Shown here: positions 1-14,300 of the stretch, one piece after another
Numbering within the stretch: position 1 is the first letter of the stretch
Layout of the letters: every line of letters begins with the position of its first letter
NCBI GenBank assembly: GCA_008694505.1
Contig: VZDJ01007747.1
Span: 13,792,059-13,856,058 of the forward strand
Direction: 5' to 3'
DNA length: 64,000 bases
Origin: Cyanoderma ruficeps
Lineage: Eukaryota > Chordata > Aves > Passeriformes > Timaliidae
Program-made: the position numbers and the translations under genes
Notes under the pieces: model-generated
Seen by the model: only the letters and a program-made list of their open reading frames with translations
Told to the model about the DNA's origin: nothing
Database searches by the model: none

Positions 1-3000
1 TATTTGTTATCCTAGCAAGTCGTTGGGCTCGTAAGAGGGATGACAAGAGTAAAATCCTGAGTGAGCTCTCCCTACTTGTAACCTGTTATTTCAGTGCATT
101 GAAAGTGTCATTACTGGTTTTGTATATAATCTATGAAGGGTTTTCAGATGCTATCAAGTAAGTCTGTTCTGTCTTGTAAGGTAGTATATCATTTTCTCCA
201 GTTGTTCGTAGAGTTAATGAAGAAATCCATCCTTCCTGTGTTGAAAGTAATTTATCTTTTGTGCATCCTAGTACAATTCATTTTGCTCATACCAAGCTAA
301 CTTCATTCAAGGTTCCAATCTCACTGTCATCCCATCATAAATAATTTACATATTTATATTTTATTTTGGAGGGTTTTTTGTTGGTTTCTGAGATTCTTTG
401 ATAGGTAGAGGTCAGTATGAGATCCTAAGCATCTGCCTTGGTTACTGAAATTACTGGATAAAATTTACTGGCTTTTCACTGTATGCTAAGTCATAGAGAA
501 GAAAAGAGGTAGCAACAATACAAAAATTGTAAAACAATACCTTTTTATTGAAAATGGACATTTTGTATAACTTTATGATATAGAAATCTGTCTTTCCTTC
601 AAGGTGGGCAATTAAATGGCAACAAATATTGAATATTAAAAATAAATATTTTTAATAGGTAGTGGAATGGTCAAATTTTGTGATAAGTAGCTAGTGTTGT
701 ATTAATAAAATAGACATTTGAGCTGGACTGTTAATTATATTGCTCTATGCAATGATACGCATTCCTTCATGAATTAACCACCTGTGGGAACTTATTTTAT
801 TATTCACAAAAAATTAGATTCAAATTTCCAGAAGAAATGGCCACCAATTAGCAGCATGTTACCAATAAATATACTGACAATGTGAAACTTACTTATCAGG
901 GACACAAATCTGTTTCTCAAGGCAAATATTGAGGACTTTGAATTACTAAACAGCTACATAAGAACACAGACTGTCTAAAAACTGGAAGTCTTTGTGACAA
1001 AGGATATTTTGTCAGTCTCTGAAGTACAGATTAGCAAAAGAAAAATCATTAATTATTTCTGTAGGCCACATTTTTGGAACATTTACTCAAATTTCTCTTA
1101 ATACCTTTCTTAATAAAGAGTAAATTATTAGACAGCTATATACATCCATCCAGATATGTCCAGATTAAAGAATTAAATTCAAAAATGCTTTTCATTATGT
1201 GTAGATTTCAGAAAAAAATGCCTTCACCTCAAATATAAATGGAACACATTTCTTGTGTGTCTCTGTTAAAGTACTGCTTTAATTACTATGCACAAGGTAA
1301 TAAACAAACCTCCCATATGCTGCCAAATTAGTCAAATGCCAGGAAAAGCTAAATATAAAAATGGAGACAAACTTTTAATTACACTTTCTGAAAACCTTTG
1401 CCAGTAAGTAATATTCTTTACTTGGCATTCTGCTTCAGTATGAAAGGGCAGAAAATATGACTGAGCTAATATACTAAATGGTAATAAGCGAACTTTCCAA
1501 AAAAGAAGGAAAGAAAAATCTAAGAACAAAACCCCCACACAATTAGGCTGCTATCAAAATTTATTTTGAAATTATTTAAATAGGAATTGACTCCCAGAAT
1601 TATGAATTAATAATCCACATAAAAATAAAAAAAAAGGAAAGGAGCTTTAAACAAAAGAACTACTTATTCCAAATCATACTGGGGAAAAGCATTTAACTCA
1701 TGTTAGTTTTGGACTCCACAAAGCACTGTTGGTACTTTGAGGAAAAAAAAAACAAACTGAAAAAATCAAGCACATTGAAACCATAATTTCTTTCCCTCTC
1801 AAATGGCAATAGAGGATACGCCTGCCCTAGAAATAGTGCCAGTGAGGAGAAGAGGTCTGACCTAAACCCATTTCTGCCTTTTTACTTGTACTGTGTTCCA
1901 CAGGAAAAATGGATTATATCTATTCCACAATACCACTAGACCAGTAGTTAGCATTGTCTTACAGCTAACAAGAACCAAGCTCCTTCCTACAAATGAAAGA
2001 ACTGCAGATTTCCCACAGTTGCTAGATATTCAGATGGCTATTGTATTACAGAGAATAGTGTGTCACCTCCCTCATCTTTTTCCACATTTATAGAGGGAGA
2101 CTCAGTATTTGCTAAATGTTTAAATCAGATTTCAGTGGATCTAGTGATCTGCTTAACAGCCTGCTTCCTGTAACTATATTTATTTTTCTTTTAATGCAAA
2201 TGTGGTCTAAATGACTGTGACATTTAGAAATAATTGCATAAATGCCATATTGCATCATAATCTACATCTAGTACAGAACTCTTCAGTGGATTACTCTGAT
2301 TTTTCATGTAGTTAATTTTAAAGACTGCTTTGGCATGAGATCAACAGTGAAGAAGAGCTGACAATACCATTAAAAGACAGCTGTGTATTTGGAATGATCT
2401 TGCACCCACATGACTGTGTACTATCCTCAGGAATGGCTGAAAGGTTGGGTCTGGCTGGTCCAGGGTTCCAGTGCCTACAAAAATTTACAGATGTACCCTA
2501 TGTGCTCATGGTTATGAGTGTTGCTTATTAAATTACAGTTAGAATGAAAATTACATTCCTGATGTATTTACATTAATGGCATAAGTCCTGTTGGTGTCAA
2601 TAAAACAAGTATTTCAGAGCACAAAGAGAAACTACAGGAAAAAATGTCTTCTAACAGGTTAATGCAATTCCATGTGTTATCTTAAAAATATTTCTCTGTA
2701 GTGATATGCAAACTGTCTATCAACACAATATTTAAAAAGATAACAACTTTGAAAATTGTCCTCCTGCAGAAATAACCTCAGTTGTGAACTCCTAGTCCTT
2801 TAGAAAATTTGGAGACAAGTTCTGAGAAACTTTAAGAGTAACCTTAAATGTAATTATTTCACCAAAGACAAGTAATTCCAACAGAAGTTTACACAGTTTG
2901 ATAGCTGAAGGGATTTTTATAAGTTATTCATTCTTTATTCAGATAGATTCTCAGTGAAAGAAGCACTTTGTTCAGTCCTGATTACATTAAGTCAATGGAA

Positions 3001-6000
3001 ACAAAGACTTGGTAAAGTTAAGTAACTCTCAAAATACTACCTAGTAAATGTAATTTGGTTTGTCCACATAAATGTAACTTTAAACTCAAATAATAGAGAA
3101 GCTGTATTGTAGGTAAGTAAACATCATGAAGAAAGTTATCGCTTCAGGCTGTTTTTATAACATTATTTTATGGAATGAAAAAATATGCTGTAATCATCCT
3201 ACAGCATGAGATGCAAAAATGAATAATAGAATTGTTTCCTTGAATGCCCTTCAGTGCTACATTATTTGAAATGAACAAAATTATTGCTCCTTCATTGCTG
3301 TCTAAAGCCCATTAAGATTATAAACAATACTGCAGCTGACTGGGCTGTTATCTTAATAGAGTATTCATCAAAGTCTGCAGATTCGCAGTACAATGTTACT
3401 CAAACTGAAACCATAGTAGTATTATGCAAAATTTTAATTTAATTCATGCTTTATAAGAACTATATTGAAAGCATAGTGTTACTTCGCTTTTTTAATTGCT
3501 CTGTCAGTGATGACTTGGAGTCACATTATATGTGCACTATATCCTTTTCCTGTCTATAATGTTACCTACAGATAAAAATTACTGTATATTTGTTCAACCA
3601 AGGGGAAAATGTTTCATATAGTTATAATATCTACAATTGTTATACATACAGAATTCTCTCTGTTATAGTTCTCTTACCTGCTACAATAGGTTTACCCTTG
3701 CCATTCATTTGGACTATAAGGGGATACTCTGAAATGATTTATTTTACAAGTGTATGGGATTTTGTACGTGAGTTGAAGTACTTAATCTATGATGTAGTCA
3801 GTAGAAACGGATCAATCTAATTTATGGGCAAAATTACCTCGCTAGATATATGTGTGTGATTCTTACTGATTTCCCTTGTAAACTAGTGGTCTAGATGAGC
3901 AGGGAAGTCATTTACCCAGAGAGAAGCCTACCCTGAACCTGGAGTTTTGATAACTTTTTTTCCCCCCACAAGTGTTTCTGCATCAGGGCAAAATTTCCCC
4001 TTCAGTGTTTTAGCAAAAATTTTCCACACGCTGAATATTTTATTTATTTTTTTTAACCAATAGATTTTAGTTATCTTGATAAGATATTAGGTACAGAATA
4101 GACTTGACTGATAGTGATTTATTTTGCATGAGATATTTCTGGATATCAAGTAGTCAGTAGTCACTAAGCAAAGAACACTGGAGTAGTTTAGGCCTACTTA
4201 AAACAGCTTTACTAATGCGATTGGGAACAGAATCAAATCTGGGAATCTCATTTTTCAGATTCATGTGCATGCTTCCCTGTAGTTTAATAGTTTGTTGTTG
4301 CAGCTATATTTATCAAATTTTATCTTAAATTACAGCTTTAAATGCAGGCCATAAATAAAAGGTTTGTTATCATTCATAGCCTTAGGAACAGTCTTTGTAT
4401 CAGTGATAACATTGACACTATCATTACATTTCTGCTCCTGTCCTGTGTGTATTCATCTGTAGAGGAAAACACAGTTTTTACATCTTAAATCCTGTAATTA
4501 TGAATTCCGGAGCTGTTCTTATGTAGTAGAGTTTTAGCAAGCGTACATGGTCAGTTTAATACTGCCTATATAAAGTTTGAGATTATATCTATTCAGACAT
4601 CTGGAACAGTTATTTTTTAGACAATGCATGTATTTACTTTGATTTTTTATTTTGGATAATTTAGAAAAGCTACTTCTAGATAATTGCACTTAATCTCTAT
4701 GTCATATATCTGCATACCATCCTGCATATTGTCCTCTGTCTTCCACAATAATGGAACAGGATTATAAACCCATATATTCTGCATTAATATTGGCTATTGA
4801 CTGGTTGCAACTCTTTGACTAAATTCATTATGATTGTGTATTTTCTTAATATGTTAAAATAAACCCAGGGGGTTTCGCTTAACCAGCAATTTTCTGTTGT
4901 GATTAACAGTTGTCACACCACTTTTTGCAAGGACATATTATAATCTTGAGACAAAAAAAAACCCCTACTTTAAAATTTTTAGTTGATTATTCTTACCTAC
5001 CTAACCAAATCTTATGTACCTAGCTAAAGGATTAGTTACTTTAGAAGAAGTGGCAGTGTCCCCCTGTGCTCATAAGACACTGTTGGAATATGTTTTAATT
5101 TGCAGTACTGAAATACTAATAAACCTCCTGGATGTAATTTAACAGTTGCTCAAAAGTATGAAACAGCAGCCTAGGTAAGACAGCAAATTAGTTTCAGTTA
5201 TTCATAATTATTTTTCAGTATGATGTGAAATGCAAAGCAAATGCAGACACAAAGAATGCTGATGGTGGTCTTAAATTTAATGCATGTAAAATCTTTTAGA
5301 GTCTCTTAAAAAAAAACCACTACACATATTTAGCAAAGAGAAGGGATGCTTCCAAGGACAAAAGTAAATGTTATCTATTTCAGAACAGCTGCTTTATCCA
5401 TATTTTGGAATTTCTTATATTACATTCTTGAGATGAATGTAGCTTCACAAACTCCTCCTTCATACTTCTCGAAAAACCAAAACCAACCAAACAATAAGAA
5501 ATGGGATTTAAAAATCCTCCAATGTGGTAAAGAATCATCTTTTCCCAAGAAGTCACAGGTTATAGTCAAGAATCTGTTGTTTATATGACATATCAATATT
5601 AATATTTTGCAATTTTTTATTATTTTTAACTGCTTTTAACAGTTTAAATGTTAACATTGACTGTTCCTGTGCCACTGTTAGAGTTTGGGCTTGTTCAGCA
5701 ATGATGAGATGGGGTTTCACCACCACTTTTGTTTAGAAGGCCATGAGTTGTCATTATAAAATTGAGGTTTTAAATATGTAATATACATTGAGTAATGACT
5801 CAATATTTTCTAGCCAGAAATCACTTACATCACCTCAAAGCATGTAGAAACATCTGATTATCAGCTCTGCTTTGGGATGCATAGAATGCACTGGAATGCA
5901 TAGAATAAAACCAATTTATAGGGAAGTGAATTTAAGGATAAATATCTCTTTTTTCTTAAAGGGGATACCTTTTAAATCTTAGCAAAAATCAGTATTTCTC

Positions 6001-7166
6001 AGGCAGATTCACTTTGATTTCTTTTCCTACCCCTTAATGAAAAAAAGCTGGTTTACCTTTTTCTTGTGAGGCATAAGGGAAGATTATTTTCCTTACATGA
6101 AATCAAAAGAAAAAAAACCAACCTGAATTTTGTCATTTAATGTATTGTCTTGTTTTTATCCCAGAACACCTTTGCCATTTAATTGTATTTTTTAACATAA
6201 TCTCTGTAAAAATGTGTGAACTACAATAATTACATATTGAAGACTACCCAATTATTATTTGTTCCAATATTATCAAAGTTGCAAAATAAACTGATCTTAG
6301 TAGCAATTGTTTATTGCAGAAAAAGTTCAATCTGCTTCTCTTGTCCTGAAAAAAATGTGTCAAGAGTCACATGTTAAAAACCATTCAATAGCTTTGCTGA
6401 CTGGTAATTGCAGAGATAAATGATTTACTTGAAGCTGGAAAATATATGTATTATTCATCAGCATTCAATCTCTCCGTGTGTGTTGAGATGTATTTGAGAG
6501 CTACCCTCATCAGGAGACTGGAATTGAAATTAATATGCTTACATTGATTTCTCTGTATTCCTTTTCTTTTTTTTTTTTTCAACTGTGTTACTGGATTAAG
6601 CATAGGTTTTTTTGTTTTGTTTTCAGATAGTAAGAACCATGACTTCCTCATGTGGAGGGACTATTAGAAAAGTATTTTGAGCACAAAATCGATTTATTTT
6701 TTCTTTTGTAGTTCTGGTACCACATATTTTTTGCATGCTTTTTGCAACAGGTCATAAGATCAGACTGGAGGAATTCAGTTTTCCTCTTGTGTCTCCTCTC
6801 AGTTTCCTCCGTATATTTCTTGTTTTAATTTTCACCTTTTACAAAGCAGGAATGTCACTGTCTTTCTCTTTTTATATTTAACATGTTTTCTTATCAAAAT
6901 GCCTTGATAATGGTTCTTACTTATTTCCATACACTGTAGTTGAAAGTGTGACAAAACCTGTTTTATTAGGAGCATACTATAATGCAGACAGTGTCTCCTG
7001 GAATGAGGCAGAGGCTGGTACATATGTGTGTGAAGTCTCTCCAAAATCTCCATTAACAATAAAATTAGTGGCTTTGTTCCAGAACCATGGGATATCCAGC
7101 TGGAACCTGCTTTTTTCTATAGAACGACAAAATAGGTAATGACAGGGGTTTGGGGTTTTTTTGGTT
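1..7166. other. AT-rich DNA, no gene recognised
   Basis: Reading both strands I find only short open frames of 60-80 codons, as expected by chance at this base composition. None resembles a family I know. There are short A or T runs (for example near 1631-1640 and 6562-6577) and no recognisable transposon end. Whether any part is a conserved noncoding element cannot be judged without alignment to other birds. Confidence 0.6.
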
Positions 7167-7205
7167 GTTTTTGTTTGTTTGTTTGTTTGTGTTTGTTTGT
7201 TTTTC
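7167..7205 (+). repeat. TTTG microsatellite
   Basis: A run of TTTG units, interrupted once by a TGTG step, follows a G/T-rich lead-in from about 7146. It is a simple repeat with no coding meaning. The short open frame across it is a product of the repeat. Confidence 0.9.
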
Positions 7206-10200
7206 TAGCAGTTAGTGGTGCTAGTTCCCAAACTGACTTTTGCAGCCCCCAGTTTCTGAAATCCTTGAGATTTGTCATTTCCAGGGTGACTTGGATGGTC
7301 TATAGCAGGGAAGCCACAGGTCTGTGAGATTAACACAAGTCTGTTATAAATATTACGCTGGCATGAAAGGAAAAGTTTGAGGCTGTAAAACAAGAGAGTA
7401 CTACGAGAGAAAACCATAAATAAGAGGTTACACGCTTAAAATATAGCTGACTTTTCCTCTTATCTCTATTAGTCATTTCAGGAATAATTCTTAGAGTAAA
7501 GCACCCAGAGGTTGGACTGCCTCAAAGCAGACAAATCCTAAAACAGCAAAAGTGATCACTTTCATTCTGATTAGGTATAATGATCATCAGATTCCATCTA
7601 AGCATATTTAATCTTTAAAGCTGTACCAAAGTACTTCAAACTTCCTTATGTTTGCAATATTTAATTGTTACCGTAGATTAGACAATGAAATTATGTTCTT
7701 GATTTGTGATTTTTTATTAGAATTCTCTATTCTTTATATGATACTTAATTGTCAATTTTTTTTTCATGTTGAAGAGTGTAAAAAATGTTCTGAAATATTT
7801 TCTGGCTTGATTACAATTTACCAATTCCATATCACTTAAAGAACTTGCTATATTTTTGCTGAGAAAAAAAATAAAAAGCAATATCTTTGTCACATTTATA
7901 GTAACATTACAGGACAGCAAAAGACTACACCAATACTGCAAAAGCGTACACTCTGAACAGTTTAAAGGCTTTTGACAATAACCATCTTTTAATCTGGTTT
8001 TGTTTTCTTTTTGCTTGTGATCTATATATTACTATGACCATGAGTCATAACGATTTTACAAAACAAAATAGTTATTTTTTTTTCATATCAACAGTAAAGA
8101 AAGTGGAAATATGTTTGTTCTGTGGTGTCTTTTAGATATGTGATAACTGTCCTTTATAAAATAGGAGACAGTAATTTCTATTGCATACCCTCAACAACTT
8201 CAGTTTTAAACAGGACACATCAAAGTTCTTTTAATGTGGAAAACTTAACAGTTAAAACTGTAAAAGTGATTTTAAGTAAAAGCCAAGGAATGCCTCCCAA
8301 AAGTAAAGGCATCTGTAAAGACTTCTTGTAGAAATCAGGCAGGAGTCTTGCTAATTTCCAGATGCTCAGTCAGTCAAGAATGCCTGATAATCAACCTCAC
8401 TGCTGGTAAGATTTTTCTGAGAAGACTGGATGGTAAGGGACCTTACCGCTAGCAGATCTAATGTGAAGCACTCTGGCTAAAGAGATTTGAGACATAATGA
8501 GAAAAGAGTTTAACAGTTTGCTTAGAGGACAGGGTATAAGAATTCAAGTGATTGTAAATCATAATTTGTGCTTTTAAAAAAGAAATCGTAGAATAAAATT
8601 CTATCAGAAAAAGCAAGAAACTCTCCATGAATGTTATTTCTGTCCTGTCACTATCTTTGGGTTTTTCCTACTCTCTCATAAAGTCCGCATATCAGAGAAT
8701 CAAATTCCAAACGTTTAATTGTTTCCACGTTTATCAACAATATTTATTTATATTTTTCTTTCATATTCTAATACAACTTAACTATATTTAATGCATTAAT
8801 AGCCTTGAACTAAGTTTCATGACAGAATAAAATTTTTTAGAATATAGCTATACTTACAACAAATCATGTGATATTCTTTATCACAGTTTCTTGTGATCAA
8901 TTTATCACAAGACCTTGTGGGATTTATTCACCATGTGAAGAAGGGATGTGATTTCTGTAGTCCCTAATGGATATAAGAAAGGTCTCTGAGGAGGCAGTAC
9001 CACTGCTGCAATTATGTTGTTCTATTTTGTGATAGTAGTACATTGGTTCTTGTTTGTGTTCCAGACAAGGAACGGAGCTGGCTATCAGTCAGAGTAATTG
9101 TGTCATTTGACTGTGACAGCCATTTTGCCTACTTTGCTAGGTATTAGTTTTCTTATTTTTTTTGTTGACTATATTCAAGTCAGCATTTTCAGTGTTTGCT
9201 TTCAATGATACATCTTATAGTGTCATACACAATGTGCCTTGATAGCATTCTGTGATCCATCTTTTGGCTTCATGTTTCTGCTTTCTTTGTGTAATTGTTG
9301 CTTATCGATTTGTGACAAAATAGTTCTGTCCTAATTGTCTTCCTCTGTTGTTCCAAAAGGCTTGTTAGCTACAAAAACCCCTTTGTTTAGAAAATAAACC
9401 TTCAGACAGACTTCTAAACTGTACATGTACTTCTATCATCCTTAGTGAATGTCCTTGGAATCTTGTGTACAATTTTTTGCTTCTGACAGCCTTGTATCCC
9501 ATCAGCATTCTTTTTTCAACTGTCTGTAAATGCTAAATTTCATAAAGACATAAAAGTTTATTGTCTGATTATTATGTTTTTATTCTGGTGAAAGGGAAAT
9601 GCAATCTTTACCACAAACCACTTGTTATACTAGATTACACAAGAGGTCAAGGTTTGCAGTGCTGAGCGGTTACTGCTCAGGACTAGATTTTACATGTCTG
9701 ATTGTGAAGCAGAATTTAGTATTTAATACAGAATCTTGTCAGGTTGAGGACATCAGTTGCTTTTCTCATTAAAATTCATTCATTTTTAGCCTAGTCATGA
9801 GCTGTAGAAGATCACGTGGACAGTTAGCCTCATTTCTTCCCTGAAAATGACATAAAATGAGGAAAAAATATGTGGAGTTGACCGGTTGTTCAACAGCAAT
9901 AATAAAAGTGTCACCTTTTTGCTTCTTGTTGAATGAGGTTTTATGGCTCTAGTAGAGAGGCAAATACAAAATATACATCCATTTTATGAAAACTGTTCAA
10001 GAGAGAAATATTTTCAGTACCTGGAGTGTGTCCTGTGGCCAAGTTCAATAGTATTAGTAGCTCCTTTTTAAAATTTATTTTAATAACAGATTAGAAAATG
10101 TATATGCAACAATCCTCCAGCCAAACAGTTCCATATTTAGTAAGAAAAAAAGGAAAAAAAAAAAANGCACCACAGATGTAATGCCAAAGAGAAATTCCAA

Positions 10201-10960
10201 TAAACAATGTCAACAATGATACATCACCAAATTTTTCAGAAAGTACCACTAAGTGAAGCTTTTTTAGAACATGATACCTAGGTCACACAAAGACTATAAA
10301 ACAACCATATTGACTCTATTCCACTCTGCAGAAAAGAGACATTCCTGATACTAAGTATTAGTATTTACTAAATATTTTTGATACCTCTTTTTTTCCCCCA
10401 GATATTTTTGAAAGTGTCTACTTTATTAGAATGTTAAAGGAAGAGATAAATAAAGCAGTAATGCGTTTAGCAGCAATGCCAGAAGGACCAAACAAAATAA
10501 AGATAACCTCAACTGCGATAATATTATAGCTGTATTTTATTATAGTGGCCTTCAATGAATCCAAGATTCCTGCATTAAGACTACATTGCAGTTAATAATT
10601 GATTTCCTTCACCCTTCACTTTATAATTGCTTTCTTAAAACACATTCATTTTAAGCATATTTCTGATGTGTTAGTAGTTTATAGCAATTAAGTCTGAAAA
10701 CTAGTTACTTTGTATTACATGTTACTATCTAGTCCTTTCCAAGATCAGTTTCACTTACTAAGCTGGTGAGTTTCAGCAGTGGCTCAATTGTTTGTATTCC
10801 ATTCCACTTAAGAGCATAATTGAGACATGATTGGAATAAATACTGAGCATGCCAGTTTAGACGTACTCACTAGAATGAAAAATCGGGAGAAATTAATATT
10901 AGAAAGATGCAATTAATTTTATATGTATTCCTAAAAGCATTCTATATAATACTCTTAAAA
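7206..10960. other. AT-rich DNA, no gene recognised
   Basis: This stretch has only short chance-sized open frames and no repeat family I can name. An A-run at 10154-10165 ends in a single unresolved base (N at 10166), most likely a homopolymer sequencing problem. Confidence 0.6.
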
Positions 10961-11343
10961 GGATAGGCTGAGAGAGTTGGGGCTGTTCAGTCTCAAGAAG
11001 AAATTTCTGAGAGGTGATCATCAATGTCTATCAGTATCTGAGGGGAAGGAGGGTGCTAAGAGGATGTTTCCAGGCTCTGCTTGGTGGTGCTGAGCAATAG
11101 GACAAGAGGCAATAGGCAGCCACTGATGCACAGGAAGTTCCACCTGAACAGGAGGAGGAACTTCTCTATTGTGTGGGTGACTGAGCACTGGAACAGATTG
11201 TCTAGAGAGCTTGTGGAGTCTCCCTCAGTGGAGATATTTAAGAAATGTCTGTGCCCTAGGAAGATGCTTCTTGAGCAGGGGGGTTGGACTGGGTGATCCG
11301 CTGTGGTGCCTTCCAACCTGACTCATTCTGTGATTCTGTGATT
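10961..11343 (+). mobile_element. CR1 LINE, 3' fragment
   Basis: This is a 5'-truncated copy of a CR1 non-LTR retrotransposon. The + strand begins with a stretch coding for a Leu-Gly-Leu-Phe-Ser-Leu-like motif near 10,975-11,000. It then carries the conserved ORF2 C-terminus: an Asn-Arg-Thr-Arg-Gly-Asn core near 11,096-11,113, then His-Trp-Asn-Arg-Leu near 11,187-11,201 and a Phe-Lys-Lys motif near 11,238. The copy ends with a Pro-Ser-Asn-Leu-like segment and two ATTCTGTG octamers, the hallmark CR1 3' end. CR1 copies are usually 5'-truncated because reverse transcription starts at the 3' end. The 71-codon frame at 11,081-11,296 is a relic of ORF2, not a host gene. I did not assign the subfamily. 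Confidence 0.93.
11081..11296 (+). pseudogene. CR1 ORF2 C-terminal relic
   Basis: This open frame of 71 codons matches the extreme C-terminus of CR1 ORF2, downstream of the reverse-transcriptase domain. The methionine at its start is internal and not a true start. Neither the endonuclease nor the RT domain is present, so the fragment cannot mobilise itself. Calling it a gene would be an annotation error. Confidence 0.9.
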
Positions 11344-14300
11344 TAACTTCTGGCTACCTTTGTGGTTACATCCATTCACTAAAACCAGAGATTAGCAGCC
11401 AGGAAAAGGATATTTTACAGTCTACTATGGATGTCCAGTTTACAGAGATAATTAGTATTACCAAGATGTATACCATACACATTTCTAAAAAATCCTTTTT
11501 AAACTTAGAGTCCTTGTAAATATGTTTCTGATGTGCCATTGTTAAACAGCTCTGCAGGAAGTGGTGATAAATGTCATTTCAGAATAAACATCATTGATTG
11601 CTATCTTAATCATTAAGAGAGAGACCAATATTTATCTATAAAACTTTAATCACTGAAACTTGAACGCAGTATAGCATTCTAAGTAAATGCCTGTCATAAA
11701 TAAGTAATAAATAACATTGCTATTTAAAGGACAATATTAAACAGAACCAATTAGCACAGAAACGTCTACCCTCTCATCTTAAAATATAGTTCTTCGTTAT
11801 GTGACATTTAAAGTTTCTCTAACTTGACTCTCAAATATAATACGTTATGACCATTCTCATTAAAACCAGCTTCTCTTATAGCACTTACAATGTTGGACTC
11901 CTACTGATAACATAATGAGGGTAGAATGCATTTTGATTGAGTTACCACTAGGGAGAAATTTAATTTAATTAAACTGGTCTTCATTAAAGTATTACATTGA
12001 AGTAAAGTAATTATAAAAGCATGTACAGTATTAGAGAAATCCTGCTGTTTAAAAGAGAGAGGGTTCATTTTAGAATGATCATAATTTAAAAAAATCTTTG
12101 TTCCAGCAATTATCTCAAGACTTCCAAAGCATTCATACCTTTTAAAATCTGGTGATACATATATATCATTTAAAACTAATGCTATTCCATCTGCTTGTAA
12201 TTTCTGCAAGTCTACCTCTGAAAACAAACTTAAGGAGCACCATTCTGCTTTGTACAAACATCTACTAAAACACAACATAAAAAGGTATGAATATATTTAG
12301 ATGTTTAAAAATAGATTAAAACAGAAGGAAATACAACATTTTTGAAGATGAATTGTTTCAGCTTTTAAAACTATACTCCCACACATGTTCTCTCACAGGA
12401 CATATTTTTTGTTATGCTTTTATTTACCATAAATACAATACCCCTCTGTAGTTGTCACCCAACTAACATGTGCTTGAAGTGCAAAGCCAGCACATGTATG
12501 TCAGGAAGTTCATGAGGAGGTTTGGGTAGTTTTCAGATAGAGTTCAGATTGACATTCCTACTATTTTTATTCTTCCTTTTTCTTTCTTTGTTTGTTTCCT
12601 TCTCAACCTCATTCATTACTGTTGCTTTCTTATTTCTGTGTAAATTTTCCCACTTGGTTCATTTTCCTTTGTTTTGGCATTGTGGCTATCAGTTTTCTTA
12701 GGCAACAGCACAGGCTGGAATTTGCTCCAAGAGATAATAATGACTTTCCTAAGCAGTTGGTTTAGCTCCTTGTCATTATGAAAGCAAGATTAAGATTTTG
12801 TATCATAATTGTTTTCCCAATAGCCCAAGAATCTCAGCTCTCATTGGCTTCAGCCTGGAATCCAGGTAAAATAGGCACCAATTCCATCTTTGAATGGAGG
12901 GTGATATTTTTTCTATTAAATTAATTTTTAATTTGAATACTCCATATTAATGTATTGCATCCTCTTCCAATGTAGCATATTACATTTTATTTGAATCTAT
13001 AGTGTATAGATCTGGAGATTTCTTTTTTCTTCTTTATCTGTTGTAACAGTTTCATCTTTTTTCACAGCTTAAATATAATCCAGCAAACTTCACAAAATTA
13101 AAGGCAGAATTGATACTGCTGATCCTTTTGCTGACTGCTTCATGTCAATCCAATCTCTGTTGCATATTTGACCTTCCTGCTTAGTCTAATAGGATGGAGC
13201 TGGAGATTTTATTATAGTCTCATCAAGTAGCAATCATTCAAAATAACACATTTTGTCCTTTTGCTGGATTCATTACCTTGAAACCCATTCCTTGTATTTT
13301 ATATTCTATATAACTCTCAAATTGCCTAAAGGATTTACTGCATTCCCTAAATAAGGTACTTCTAAAATATTTCCTGATTATGGATTTAGAGTCTGATCCT
13401 TTATTGTCTTGCAGTCTTTGCAGTAATATTACATGTCCTGTGTGCTTTTGTGAAGACAGTCTGGGTGTGCAATGTTATCAAATCAGAATATGAACCTAAG
13501 GTTTGGGTGGTGAGAATGTGCCTACAAGATTTGCTAAATTCTGACAACAAGGGAGGCCGTAGTTGAGGTGATATCAGGCCTTCTCAGAGTGACCACTACT
13601 TCATTTTGCCAATTTCTTATGTGTGATTTGTAATTACATCTTTTATAGTAAAGTAAAGAATTCCAGGAATGTTCCTGGGCACTGGATTTTATCACAAATA
13701 CTTCTGAATTGTTATGATGCCCTCTGGAGTATTTTTCAGTTATGGCTTTTGACTTGCACCCTTGCAGTTGTTCCAGATGCTGTACCACAGGCATAAGGCT
13801 CTGACCACCGGTCCTACGCCAAGGGCTGACCGTTGTCACTCTCTCAGGTCTGCCTGGTCACTGGGACCCAGTCTGTCATACTCCTGTTCTCTGGTTATGG
13901 AGACAGGCTTTTGCTGGATGGATGGCTGCTGATGGACCTCAGAGCAGCTCCTCTGACTTCTCATTATCTTCATGCTCTCCTTTCTGGGTGTGCAGATGAG
14001 CTTTTACACGTAACCAAATGATATTTTTGAATGGTAGAGACTTTTTTTTGAATAAATTGTTCAGAAACATACATGTGTGCAGCATGTAAAAGCTTGAAGG
14101 AACACACAAATTAATACGATTTTTTGAATATGATCTATGAAAAAGTAGTTTGAATTTCACTTAAACATGTCATCTAATTTACCAGTTTTTGGTTTTTTTG
14201 TACCAGTGGCTGCTGGCATTGCTAGATTCATGATAAAATCATTACAAGATGTGAACCTTTGTCCTGAATGTAGAAAATTAATTTCTCAACCTACAGCTGT

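Noticed and set aside
6948..7139. 63-codon frame with Glu-Ala-Gly-Thr-Tyr-Val-Cys, resembling the Ig-domain Asp-x-Gly-x-Tyr-x-Cys motif
   Set aside because: No matching Ig strands before or after it, no upstream cysteine or tryptophan at the right spacing, and the frame is short. One short motif is not enough.
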